Assembly (NCBI GenBank): GCA_022511485.1
Contig: JAFLUJ010000163.1
Coordinates: forward strand, 1 to 17,683
DNA from: Oscillospiraceae bacterium
GTDB taxonomy: Bacteria > Bacillota > Clostridia > Oscillospirales > Ruminococcaceae
Direction of reading: 5' to 3'
DNA length: 17,683 nt
The notes beneath the pieces are model-generated. The model was given only the letters and a program-made list of their open reading frames with translations. It searched no databases and was not told where the DNA came from. The position numbers and the translations under genes are program-made. This document shows positions 1 to 7,441 of this stretch, piece after piece. Every line of letters starts with the position of its first letter. The first letter of the stretch is position 1.

Positions 1-684
1 TGCAAGAGCTTCGGAAAGCTCTTCTGATGAAGCAGCGTTGTATACTCCGTCGCTGCAAATAAGCAGCTTGTCATTTTTTCTCGGCACAAGAGGTCTGATG
101 TTTACGTCAGGAGTTATTTCCTCTTTGTATCCCATGTACTGAGCAAGAGCATCCTTTTTAGGATCCTTTGCTGCTTCTGCGTATGCGATCTCATGTAAGA
201 TGACCCGTTCGATAAGACGGTTAAGATAATCGCTGTCCTCATTGAGATGGGTAAGAAAATCGTTTCTGAAAAGATATATCCTGCTGTCTCCAACTGCGCA
301 CCAGTGGACGCCGGATGGAAGACACATCACCGCTGCGGCTGTTGAGCCTCCCTTGATCCCGTTTTTCATTATATTGTTATTTATAGCCCGGAAAGCTTTG
401 GAAAAATGGATATGAACGGGAAACGAAGGATCGCGTTTTTGCTGCATTTCCAGAACGGAATCCACAACATAGCTGCTTATCTGAGCTCCGTCGGAAAGAC
501 CGCCCATGCCGTCCGCTACTACAGCGGTAAATCCGTATTTTTCAAGGCTCTCCTTTTCGGCTGACGAAAATCCCAGGTTGTCCTCCTGATAATCTCTTGC
601 GCCCCGGTCATGTATACTGCTTACATTGATACCCCGGACATCAGAGGCTGAAAAATCCATGCTGATAAAAAGATCTCTGCTCAT
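1..684 (-). CDS. PP2C-family Ser/Thr protein phosphatase, 3' end outside window
   Basis: Cytoplasmic metal-dependent phosphatase that removes phosphate from Ser/Thr residues, presumably those placed by the kinases in this window. I translated the minus strand by hand: 228 codons are open to the window edge, so the C-terminus is missing (the family is usually about 240-250 aa). The catalytic motifs are intact: ARDYQEDN (D35), VVADGMGG (D58), GGSTAAAV, AVGDSR (D133) and ICSDGVYN (D212). These supply the aspartates that bind the two metal ions, so it should be active. The ATG at 684 is the conservative start. A TTG six bases upstream (690-688) is better spaced from the GGAGGGAAGGA stretch (about 698-707) and may be the true start. 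It is divergent from the FHA-ABC transporter gene and shares its promoter region. No transmembrane segment is seen in the visible part. Confidence 0.93.
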   Translation of the reverse strand, partial: MSRDLFISMDFSASDVRGINVSSIHDRGARDYQEDNLGFSSAEKESLEKYGFTAVVADGMGGLSDGAQISSYVVDSVLEMQQKRDPSFPVHIHFSKAFRAINNNIMKNGIKGGSTAAAVMCLPSGVHWCAVGDSRIYLFRNDFLTHLNEDSDYLNRLIERVILHEIAYAEAAKDPKKDALAQYMGYKEEITPDVNIRPLVPRKNDKLLICSDGVYNAASSEELSEALA

Positions 685-859
685 ATTCAATATGTGTCCT
701 TCCCTCCGGATACTATCTTTCGGAATATAAAAACAGCATCGTGCAAGGAATACCACATCTTTATGTAGGTCCTGCATGAGATCATTTCTTTCCGATCGGA
801 TCCGGATCATTAATATACCATAAAGGAACTGCGCCAGAGAGAAAATTATGATTTGTATA

Positions 860-868
860 ATTATAACA
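860..868 (-). promoter_or_regulatory. Extended -10 promoter candidate for the PP2C gene
   Basis: The minus strand reads TGTTATAAT here, a consensus TATAAT with the TGn extension that can compensate for a weak -35. No good -35 hexamer lies 17 bp further upstream. Transcription would begin near 853 and leave a leader of about 165 nt before the PP2C start. The sequence is AT-rich, so a chance match is possible. Confidence 0.4.
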
Positions 869-886
869 TACAGCAATTTTTACGCG

Positions 887-904
887 GTGTGCAGTGCTGC
901 ACAC
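887..904. promoter_or_regulatory. Palindrome 1, operator candidate
   Basis: GTGTGCAG-tg-CTGCACAC is a perfect 8-bp inverted repeat with a 2-bp centre. It lies between the two divergent promoters and shares its half-site with the second palindrome 32 bp downstream. This symmetry is typical of a dimeric helix-turn-helix regulator site. The regulator is not identifiable in the window. Confidence 0.6.
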
Positions 905-919
905 AAAACGGATGGCTTA

Positions 920-935
920 TGTGCAAAATTGCACA
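920..935. promoter_or_regulatory. Palindrome 2, operator candidate over the -35 box
   Basis: TGTGCAA-aa-TTGCACA is a perfect 7-bp inverted repeat. Its half-site TGTGCA/TGCACA matches palindrome 1. The centres are at about 895.5 and 927.5, i.e. 32 bp or three helical turns apart, so two dimers would sit on the same DNA face. The right half contains the -35 hexamer TTGCAC of the rightward promoter, which suggests repression by occlusion. Confidence 0.6.
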
Positions 936-958
936 CCATACATAAGAATATATATGAT
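929..958 (+). promoter_or_regulatory. Promoter candidate for the FHA-ABC gene
   Basis: -35 TTGCAC (929-934), an 18-bp spacer and -10 TATGAT (953-958). The predicted start near 965 gives a leader of about 50 nt to the ATG at 1015. The -35 lies inside palindrome 2. The fit to the sigma-A consensus is moderate. Confidence 0.5.
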
Positions 959-1014
959 AAAATTAGAAAAATCAAATCTATTGGCGATCATATAGTCAGC
1001 AGAGGAGGGCGAAA

Positions 1015-3498
1015 ATGTCATCCAAAAACAGCATTACCATTTTTATCGGACAAAACGAACCGCGGGTCTATGATCTGGATTTCTTCGGCAAAGACGAAGT
1101 CAGAATGGGCAGAGGCGGATTCCACGGAAATGAAAATGACGGAGTCAACGATATTGCGGTAGATCCTGCAATTTCTTTTATATCGAGAGCGCACTGTACT
1201 TTTTTCAAAACCGAAAACGGATGGAACATCCGGGATGATAAAAGCGTTAACGGACTTGTTTTCAACAACGCTAAGATCTCTGTCAAACAGCTGCATGACG
1301 GAGATAAATTTTACATAGGAAAAAACACTCAGGAAAGATGTATCATCGTATATTCCGGAGCGCGGAATACTGAAAGCGCCGCAAGCAGCGCCGGCATGGG
1401 ACGTTTCCCCCTTGAAGGGAAAAAGAAATTTATCATCGGACGTAATACCGAATGTGATGTGGTCATTGATCACCCCTCTGTTTCAAGATACCACTGTATA
1501 ATCACAGAGGAAAACGGGGAGTATTACATATCCGACAACAATTCCATGAACGGCGTCATACTCAACGGAAATCCTTTGAAGAAAAAGGAACACCTTGAGC
1601 AGATGGACAAGATCACCATTGCCGATACGTCGATGGTATTCTGCGACAAGCTCATTTATATGATGGGAAATGCCGGAGGCGTAAGTATCTCGGCAAACAA
1701 TATCATCAAGAAGGTGAAGTCGGACAAGGGCGAAAAGATCATCACGAACAATGTTACTCTTTCCATCGAGCCGGGTGAGTTTGTTGCCATCGTGGGAGGC
1801 TCCGGTGCAGGAAAAACCACGATCCTTAACTGTCTTGCCGGCATGACCGATTTCACATCGGGGGATGTGCTTATAAACGGCGAAAGCATCAAGACAAACA
1901 ACAAGAGCATACGAAGCATTATCGGATACGTCCCCCAAAGCGACATCGTATATGATAACCTTACCCTTGAAAGAATGCTGTATCATTCGGCAAAGCTGCG
2001 TATGCCAAAGGATATGTCTCAGGAGGAGATAAACCGCAAGATAGACGAGACCCTTGAAATGGTAGAGCTTACCCGTCACAGAAAAACCATGATAAGCAAG
2101 CTTTCGGGAGGTCAGAAAAAAAGAGCCAGCATCGCTGTGGAGCTTCTTGCGTCCCCGAAGCTGTTCTTCCTTGACGAGCCTTCCTCGGGACTTGATCCGG
2201 GAACGGAAAAAAACCTGATGAAGATGCTGAAACGTCTTGCAGCAACAGGAAAAACCGTTATCATGGTAACTCATACAGTACAAAACATCAACCTGTGCGA
2301 TCGGCTGATCTGTATGGGAAGCGGAGGACTGCTCTGCTATTCGGGAGTTCCCTCAAAAGCCCTTGAATTTTTCCGCAAGGAAAATATCACCGATATATAC
2401 GACGATCTGAACGACAATTCACAGGAGGTTTCCGCAAGGTTTGCCCGGATGAACAACGTACACGAATATACCGGCACAAATCCGGTACAGGAAAAAAAGA
2501 AATACGATTTTTCCGAGGGATTCAGACAGTACCGTGTACTGACGCTCAGATACGCCGAAATAACCTTCAACAGCCGGCTGCGTCTTGTGCTGCTGGTCGC
2601 CATGCCGATAGTTCTCACGCTGCTTGTGTGCATATCCTTCCAGGCGGACGGAAATCTGTACAACGTCCTTGGGCTTTCAGTCAACCGAACGGTCATGCCA
2701 TTTGAGGTGGCGGAGGACACAATGAAGCTGCTGTTCTCCTTCGCCTGCGCGGTCTTCTGGGTGGGGATATTCAATTCCGTTCAGGAGGTCAGCAAGGAAC
2801 GTCCCATATATGAAAGAGAACGGTTCACGGGAGTAAAGCCTCTTCCCTACATCATGTCAAAATTTACGGTCATCGGAGTGCTGTGTATCATCCAGTCGGT
2901 CATAATGATCGCGATGCTGGTATTTTTCTCCGATACTGTTGCAACTGTTGACGGAAATGTGGATTCCGCAACAGCAAGGGCTCTGGAAATGAACGAGGGA
3001 GGTATCGTATTTTCAAGCGCCCTGTGGCTGGAGCTGCTGATAACTACATTTGCAGCGATGTTCAGTGCCATGTGTCTGGGACTGACGGTCTCCTCGGCGG
3101 TGTCCAACGATATGGCTCTGGTGATCTGTCCGGTGTGTCTTCTGCCGCAGATATTGTTCTCCGGAGTTGCCTGCACACTTTCCGGCGCAACGGAGATCAT
3201 GTCAAAGGTGGTTACCTGTCGTTGGGCGTGCATAGCTTTCTTTACGTCCTCCGGCGTAAACAGTATGCTGGAATCCTGTACCTATGATACCGGCACATGG
3301 ACTACGACGGAATTTTCCAACGGCTTCGGAGTTGACGAGGCGTATTCCTCATATAAAACATATCTTTTCGGGCTTGATCCTGTTATCAGCTCCTGGATAG
3401 TTTTTCTGATAATGGCAGCGGTCTGTACGGCAGCTGCGGTAATGTTCCTTTATATGCGGGACATGAAATTTTCACCATTCTACAAAAAGGACAGATGA
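1015..3498 (+). CDS. Double-FHA ABC transporter (FHA-FHA-ATPase-membrane domain), Rv1747-like
   Basis: An 827-aa half-transporter that probably exports an unknown substrate and is gated by phosphothreonine binding. FHA domain 1 spans about residues 20-105 (GR at 32-33, SRAH at 57-60). FHA domain 2 spans about 130-205 (GR at 142-143, SRYH at 157-160, followed by a conserved SMNG). The ATPase has Walker A GGSGAGKT (261-268), signature LSGGQ (363-367), Walker B LFFLDEP (383-389) and H-loop H420, all intact. Residues from about 515 to 820 form an ABCG/ABC2-type membrane domain with several hydrophobic helices. The start is fixed by AGAGGAGGG at 1001-1009. The same order of domains is known in mycobacterial Rv1747, whose FHA domains bind threonines phosphorylated by kinase PknF. 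Here a PP2C is divergently adjacent and two kinases lie downstream. The substrate cannot be told from sequence. Confidence 0.93.
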   Translation: MSSKNSITIFIGQNEPRVYDLDFFGKDEVRMGRGGFHGNENDGVNDIAVDPAISFISRAHCTFFKTENGWNIRDDKSVNGLVFNNAKISVKQLHDGDKFYIGKNTQERCIIVYSGARNTESAASSAGMGRFPLEGKKKFIIGRNTECDVVIDHPSVSRYHCIITEENGEYYISDNNSMNGVILNGNPLKKKEHLEQMDKITIADTSMVFCDKLIYMMGNAGGVSISANNIIKKVKSDKGEKIITNNVTLSIEPGEFVAIVGGSGAGKTTILNCLAGMTDFTSGDVLINGESIKTNNKSIRSIIGYVPQSDIVYDNLTLERMLYHSAKLRMPKDMSQEEINRKIDETLEMVELTRHRKTMISKLSGGQKKRASIAVELLASPKLFFLDEPSSGLDPGTEKNLMKMLKRLAATGKTVIMVTHTVQNINLCDRLICMGSGGLLCYSGVPSKALEFFRKENITDIYDDLNDNSQEVSARFARMNNVHEYTGTNPVQEKKKYDFSEGFRQYRVLTLRYAEITFNSRLRLVLLVAMPIVLTLLVCISFQADGNLYNVLGLSVNRTVMPFEVAEDTMKLLFSFACAVFWVGIFNSVQEVSKERPIYERERFTGVKPLPYIMSKFTVIGVLCIIQSVIMIAMLVFFSDTVATVDGNVDSATARALEMNEGGIVFSSALWLELLITTFAAMFSAMCLGLTVSSAVSNDMALVICPVCLLPQILFSGVACTLSGATEIMSKVVTCRWACIAFFTSSGVNSMLESCTYDTGTWTTTEFSNGFGVDEAYSSYKTYLFGLDPVISSWIVFLIMAAVCTAAAVMFLYMRDMKFSPFYKKDR

Positions 3499-3553
3499 TC
3501 CTGCGTCCGCTCCGGAACAGGATGCGGTCTCAGTCCAAAAATAAATTTATTTT
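3498..3553. promoter_or_regulatory. Short hairpin and AT palindrome between FHA-ABC and lipoprotein genes
   Basis: ATCCTG (3498-3503) pairs with CAGGAT (3518-3523), but no U-tract follows, so it is not a standard terminator. Just downstream, 3538-3553 is a perfect 16-bp palindrome of A and T only (AAAATAAATTTATTTT). It ends one base before the ribosome binding site of the lipoprotein gene. In RNA it could fold next to the site and tune translation. A role is only inferred. Confidence 0.35.
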
Positions 3554-3569
3554 AAAGGAGAAATATGTT

Positions 3570-4409
3570 ATGAAAAAAATTGGTTCTGCTCTGGTAGCGC
3601 TGACACTTTGCTGCTCCATGCTTACAGGCTGCGGCGGAGGAGGAGATTACGGAAAATATGCCTCTGCATACAATAAGGTCACAGCAAGCGGCGGCATGGA
3701 GGCAGATATTGCCCTGACCCTTACAATGGACGGTACTACCACAAAATCCAACGGCAATCTTAAGCTGGACACATCCAGCGGAAAGAACGTCCTCTATTAC
3801 GAGATGGAGGTTGACGGAGACAAGGTGGTACAGTTCTCGGACGGAGATTACATCTACACAGAAACTGACGGACACAAGATCAAATACGCTATCAACTCAA
3901 AGCCCACTGCGTCAAGCGACAGACAGGAGGCTCAGCAGAAGGACTCCACAGGAAGCGACAATGTATTTAACACCGAAGCATTCCTCAGCGAGTTTTCCAG
4001 CTTCCTTGAAGCAGGAAAGATCAAGGAGCTTGGTCTGCTCTCTCCCATTGAGCGCGCAGCTATAACAGATATATCTTCATCCGGAAGCACCTATACTCTC
4101 AGCTTTTCGGACAATCTTGTAAAGAAATATCTCAATATCCTTATAGCTAACGAATCCAACAGCACAAGCGGAGAAACACTTACCATTGACGAGCTCAACA
4201 ATTTCACCAACACAGTAACTGTTTCGGGAGATATTGTCACCGGAGCAAAATACAGCGGCGTTCTTAAGGTAACAGTTCCCGGTTCTCTTATGGCGTCCGG
4301 AACAGAAACAAGCTATGATATGGATCTCTCCATCGACGTAACATTTGTAAATCCGGGAAGCGCTGTAAGCATCACACTCCCCTCTACAGACGGATACGAC
4401 AGCGTGTGA
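3570..4409 (+). CDS. Small secreted lipoprotein, function unknown
   Basis: A 279-aa protein with a clear type II signal peptide: MKK, a hydrophobic stretch, then lipobox L18-T19-G20-C21, so it should be anchored to the outer face of the membrane through C21. A Gly-rich tether follows. The mature part is polar, with alternating strands (GKYASAYNKV..., DGDYIYTETDG..., EFSSFLEAGKIKELG...) and an acidic/Ser/Thr-rich composition. This pattern resembles LolA/LppX-like beta-sheet lipoproteins, but I cannot assign a family. I place the start at 3570 because AAAGGAG (3554-3560) is 9 bp upstream. A longer in-frame version from 3495 would bury the signal peptide 25 residues inside. It lies 71 bp after the transporter and is probably co-transcribed, so it may be its external partner or a ligand carrier. 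Confidence 0.85.
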   Translation: MKKIGSALVALTLCCSMLTGCGGGGDYGKYASAYNKVTASGGMEADIALTLTMDGTTTKSNGNLKLDTSSGKNVLYYEMEVDGDKVVQFSDGDYIYTETDGHKIKYAINSKPTASSDRQEAQQKDSTGSDNVFNTEAFLSEFSSFLEAGKIKELGLLSPIERAAITDISSSGSTYTLSFSDNLVKKYLNILIANESNSTSGETLTIDELNNFTNTVTVSGDIVTGAKYSGVLKVTVPGSLMASGTETSYDMDLSIDVTFVNPGSAVSITLPSTDGYDSV

Positions 4410-4442
4410 TCCTGACCCTGTATTTTTAAAATTTTAAGCTTT

Positions 4443-4579
4443 AAGAGGCTGTTCAGGCAATACCGCACATGGATCATGTGCGCAAAGACGTCAACCGTTC
4501 TTTGTGCGGTGTTGCCTTTATTATACTCAAATGACGGTATGTCCTGCGAAGACGGTCAGAAAATGCAGGGCAGCCTCTT
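4443..4579 (+). promoter_or_regulatory. Inverted-repeat-bounded structured leader candidate upstream of the methyltransferase gene
   Basis: AAGAGGCTG (4443-4451) is exactly complementary to CAGCCTCTT (4571-4579) and encloses about 120 nt. Inside lie the 14-bp hairpin at 4456-4516 and a smaller CCTGC/GCAGG pairing near 4543-4570. The right arm of the outer stem ends four bases before the ribosome binding site GAAAGGA (4584-4590). This resembles a folded RNA leader or attenuator, but the outer stem is short for such a long loop. A small mobile repeat with 9-bp ends is an alternative. I recognise no known riboswitch class. Confidence 0.35.
4456..4520 (+). terminator. Long hairpin with T-rich tail, likely terminator
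   Basis: GGCAATACCGCACA (4456-4469) pairs with TGTGCGGTGTTGCC (4503-4516) over 14 bp with one G-U pair, followed by TTTATTAT. It lies about 45 bp after the lipoprotein stop. The loop is large (33 nt) and can form its own hairpins: GCACATG-gat-CATGTGC at 4465-4481, and GCGCAAAG (4480-4487) with CTTTGTGC (4500-4507). Alternative folds are therefore possible. The tail is not pure T. Confidence 0.55.
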
Positions 4580-4600
4580 GATTGAAAGGAAAATATCAGC

Positions 4601-6715
4601 ATGAATTATGATAATCCTACTCAAATAAGGATCACAGATAAACAGTCGCTTATCCATCTGGGAAGCCTTGATTCCTTCGACATAACCGAGGGAGGAAAAA
4701 AAGCGGCGGGTCTGATCCTTGATTATCTTGACAGCGGAAATGAAGACGATCTGCAAACGGCGATCAAAATATATTCCGAGATAATCCCCAATGAAAATTT
4801 CGGCGGTGAATATACTGCGCTGGAATGGCTGTGCAAGTATTTTCTTGCCGATGACCAGATGAAGACGGAGCTTGCCGCCAAGCCAATGGTGAACAGCTTC
4901 CGAAATATGATGACGGAAAACGATCACGACAATCTCAGGACTTACCTGAAATACAAATATCACATCGTCGAATACGGCGAAGGGGACAACACCGAGCTGA
5001 AAGCCAGAATGAGATTTCTGGAGGACTTTATCCTTTTCAGCAATCCTGATCGGGAGCGCTGGGAGACTACCCGTGAAAACATGGAGAAGTTTGACCTTAA
5101 AGAGGGTATGCACATCGCCGATGTAGGCTGCGGACCGGGATACTATACCTTCCGTTTTGCAGATGTTGTGGGAGACAGCGGAAAGGTCTACGCCATCGAG
5201 ACGAATCCCAGACATCTTGATTATCTGAGAAAATACACCTCCGATTATGATGTGAAAAATGTGGAGGTGGTGGAAAGCAGTTTTGAAGGTATAGGACTTT
5301 CCCCTGACATAAGAGTGGACGTCGTATATATGTGCTCCCTTTATCACAATGTGTACGCTGCGTTTACCGATAACGAACGGGACAGCTTCGCCGGCAGCAT
5401 ACGCAGGGCTCTTAAGGACGGGGGACGTCTAATAATCGTGGATAACGATCTTGTGACCGAAGGGGATCTTCCGTACCATGGCCCTTATGTGAATAAGAAT
5501 ATGCTCATAAGTCAGCTCTGGTACTATGGATTCAAGCTTGCGGACACCTTTCAGTTTACTCCCCAGAGATATGTGCTTCTGTTTGATAAGGTGGATATTC
5601 CGGAGCAGTCCGGTAAAAGCGGCATGACAGATGAAAAAACCATTTTTGTAAATTCCGCTGCCTCCCTTGTAAGATACAGGATCATCGGCACGTCCACCTC
5701 CGGCTATACAAAGCGGGGAAAGAGGATCGGACGCATCATGTATGAGGGCTTTACTCAGAATGACGAGAGCAAGCTCCGTCAGGCTTATGAGGGATTTGAA
5801 AAGCTTTTCCCTCTGGAGCGTGTAGGAGATGATTACACCGCTTTTATGTGGTTCATTGAATACCGTCTTGCAGACGATGACAAACGCAGGGAAATGACCT
5901 CCGACGCTCTGACCGATTATTACTGCAAATATTTTGGGGATAATGATTTCGCCAGACTGAAAGAATATATCTTTTACAAATTCCATCTGGAGCTTCCCGA
6001 CCCGGACGACGACGCTTCCGATGACACCAATTATGAATACAACGGCAAGGATTTTTCCATAGAGACACTCAATGAGTGGAACGAGTTCCTTATTTTCAAC
6101 AATCCCAACAGATACATCTGGGAAAAGACAGGAGAAATGCTGAACTTTATAAATATCCGTGAGGGTGAGACTGTGGTTGACATTGGCTGCGGCGGCGGAT
6201 ATTTTTCGTGGCAGTTTTCCAGGGCAGCCGGGAAAAACGGCAGGGTCTACGCGACGGAGATAAATAAGGAAGCTCTTAAATATCTTGAGGAGTTCAAAAA
6301 GCAGAGCGGCGCGGAAAACATAATCCCAATGGTCGCAAAGATGAACGACGCCTGTCTGCCGGAAAACAGTATCGACACAATATTTATGTGCTCCATGTAC
6401 CATGCTGTTTACATAACGGATATTGAATTTGTCAAGGACGAATTTATCGACAGTCTGCACAAGGCTCTGAAAAAGGACGGCAGGCTCGTTATCGTTGACA
6501 ACAATATCACCGAAAAGGGAGTGCCCTCCTATTACGGACCGGGCATAATGCCTGAGCTTATCATTGCACAGCTCGGATTCTACGGCTTCAGGCTGGAAGC
6601 CTCCATGTCGCTTATCCCTCAGAGATATATCCTGATCTTCAAGCCAAACGGTGAATACGTTCCTATCCAGAAAAAAATTACGGAGAAAAAAGAAAATGCC
6701 AAGGATAGACCATAA
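4601..6715 (+). CDS. Tandem-duplicated SAM-dependent methyltransferase, two complete copies
   Basis: A 704-aa cytoplasmic protein of two homologous halves (about 1-335 and 350-695). Each half has an N-terminal all-helical domain (LAADDQ/LADDDKR-type segments, then FLEDFILFSNPDRERW and EFLIFNNPNRYIW) and a class I Rossmann methyltransferase. SAM motif I is intact in both: ADVGCGPG (173-180) and VDIGCGGG (526-533). Later motifs also match pairwise: MCSLYHNVY/MCSMYHAVY, GGRLIIVDND/DGRLVIVDNN, and the end TPQRYVLLF/IPQRYILIF. The start is supported by GAAAGGA (4584-4590). The next gene overlaps its last 20 bp, so translation is probably coupled. The substrate is unknown: the family is broad and includes quinone, small-molecule and protein methyltransferases. 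Its link to the kinases is inferred from gene order only. Confidence 0.85.
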   Translation: MNYDNPTQIRITDKQSLIHLGSLDSFDITEGGKKAAGLILDYLDSGNEDDLQTAIKIYSEIIPNENFGGEYTALEWLCKYFLADDQMKTELAAKPMVNSFRNMMTENDHDNLRTYLKYKYHIVEYGEGDNTELKARMRFLEDFILFSNPDRERWETTRENMEKFDLKEGMHIADVGCGPGYYTFRFADVVGDSGKVYAIETNPRHLDYLRKYTSDYDVKNVEVVESSFEGIGLSPDIRVDVVYMCSLYHNVYAAFTDNERDSFAGSIRRALKDGGRLIIVDNDLVTEGDLPYHGPYVNKNMLISQLWYYGFKLADTFQFTPQRYVLLFDKVDIPEQSGKSGMTDEKTIFVNSAASLVRYRIIGTSTSGYTKRGKRIGRIMYEGFTQNDESKLRQAYEGFEKLFPLERVGDDYTAFMWFIEYRLADDDKRREMTSDALTDYYCKYFGDNDFARLKEYIFYKFHLELPDPDDDASDDTNYEYNGKDFSIETLNEWNEFLIFNNPNRYIWEKTGEMLNFINIREGETVVDIGCGGGYFSWQFSRAAGKNGRVYATEINKEALKYLEEFKKQSGAENIIPMVAKMNDACLPENSIDTIFMCSMYHAVYITDIEFVKDEFIDSLHKALKKDGRLVIVDNNITEKGVPSYYGPGIMPELIIAQLGFYGFRLEASMSLIPQRYILIFKPNGEYVPIQKKITEKKENAKDRP

Positions 6716-7358
6716 GAATTTTTGCACCTGCAATGGCACTCTCCCTGAGGATAAATTTTTCAGGGTCAGTGCAAAGGGCGGAGCAGCTGCTTTTGCAGCT
6801 TCCTGTCCGGCGGAAAACTGCCGGGTACCGTCCGTATGTGAAAGAGCGGTAATGGTAAGTACCGATAGCTTCATACGCCGTCCCTCATTATGCGATGAAG
6901 CCATGGAAGCGATAACAGGCTTTGTCAACGAGGGGATCTACGGTATGCAGGAGCCGGGAAAGGAATCCTTTTGCAGCGCTGCTGTGTTATATATTTTCCG
7001 GGACAAAGCCCGGTGCGTAACTATGGGAAGCTCCGTTATATTTTACTTTTCTGATAACGGGCTCACATCGGTTTTCCATGGCAATGAGGATGTGCTTCCG
7101 GGAAAAAGTCTCCGTTCAAAATTTGTATCCGAGCCTGAATTTGAACTGAAAAAGGGACGGAATTCTTTCCTGATAGTCAGCAGTCGGGACAAGGCAGACA
7201 TTGACAGCTCGCTTATCGAAGCTGCGCTTCAAAATGCGGAAGGCGCAGAGAAATGGATAGATGCGGTATCTGATGAGCTGAAAAAATATAAATGCTCTGC
7301 GCTTGCCATAGATCTCCCTCCCAAAAAGCCCGGGATCGCTGATCTCCTGCACATATGA
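6696..7358 (+). CDS. PP2C-like protein lacking catalytic aspartates, probable pseudophosphatase
   Basis: A 220-aa cytoplasmic protein that I read as a degenerate PP2C fold. The stretch CSAAVLYIFRDKARCVTMGSSVIFYF (98-117 region) lines up with the PP2C strand pattern ending in VGDSRxYLF, but has GSS (111-113) where GDS is expected. FLIVSSRDKAD (158-168) takes the place of LLICSDG. The N-terminal VSAKGGAAAFAAS occupies the place of VADGMGG. The tail KKYKCSALAIDL fits the final D-N-xT-xxxV strand without its metal-binding DN. All metal ligands thus appear lost. The start at 6696 is chosen because GGAG at 6682-6685 precedes it; a longer frame from 6651 has no ribosome binding site. It overlaps the methyltransferase gene by 20 bp. 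Two cysteines at the N-terminus (C10, C12) are of unknown role. The alignment is by eye and could be wrong. Confidence 0.55.
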   Translation: MPRIDHKNFCTCNGTLPEDKFFRVSAKGGAAAFAASCPAENCRVPSVCERAVMVSTDSFIRRPSLCDEAMEAITGFVNEGIYGMQEPGKESFCSAAVLYIFRDKARCVTMGSSVIFYFSDNGLTSVFHGNEDVLPGKSLRSKFVSEPEFELKKGRNSFLIVSSRDKADIDSSLIEAALQNAEGAEKWIDAVSDELKKYKCSALAIDLPPKKPGIADLLHI

Positions 7359-7441
7359 GACTGCTGTCGGCAGCACAGCATAAATATCGGCTGACTCTGC
7401 TGCACACGCTGCCTTGAATAAAAAAGAAAGGACTTGTTTCT

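Larger units (their letters stand above)
685..1014. other. Divergent intergenic region, no gene
   Basis: This stretch of 330 bases separates the PP2C gene (leftward) from the FHA-ABC gene (rightward). It holds a promoter for each direction and two palindromes, listed separately. The remainder (about 690-850) shows no convincing gene, RNA or repeat. A small open frame at 848-1162 on the plus strand has no ribosome binding site and overlaps the real start at 1015, so I do not count it as a gene. Confidence 0.7.

Noticed and set aside
848..1162. Small plus-strand open frame in the divergent region
   Set aside because: No ribosome binding site; it runs through the promoter and palindromes and overlaps the well-supported start at 1015 in another frame.
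1483..2283. Open frame of 266 codons on the minus strand opposite the transporter ATPase
   Set aside because: The plus strand carries intact Walker A, signature and Walker B motifs there. The antisense translation has no domain-like pattern.
3495..3569. Upstream start at 3495 for the lipoprotein, overlapping the transporter stop
   Set aside because: It would place 25 charged residues before an obvious signal peptide. The AAAGGAG at 3554-3560 points to 3570.
4522..4527. TATACT as a -10 box for the methyltransferase operon
   Set aside because: The only -35-like hexamer (TTGTGC at 4502) is 14 bp away, too close, and lies inside the hairpin arm.
4443..4579. Miniature transposable element (MITE) bounded by AAGAGGCTG inverted repeats
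   Set aside because: The ends are only 9 bp, I see no target-site duplication beside them, and no second copy occurs in the window. I keep it as a possible RNA structure instead.
5429..6928. Long open frame (499 codons) on the minus strand
   Set aside because: It lies opposite the double methyltransferase, whose motifs are clear. Its translation shows no recognisable domain and no ribosome binding site was evident, so it is an antisense artefact of codon bias.
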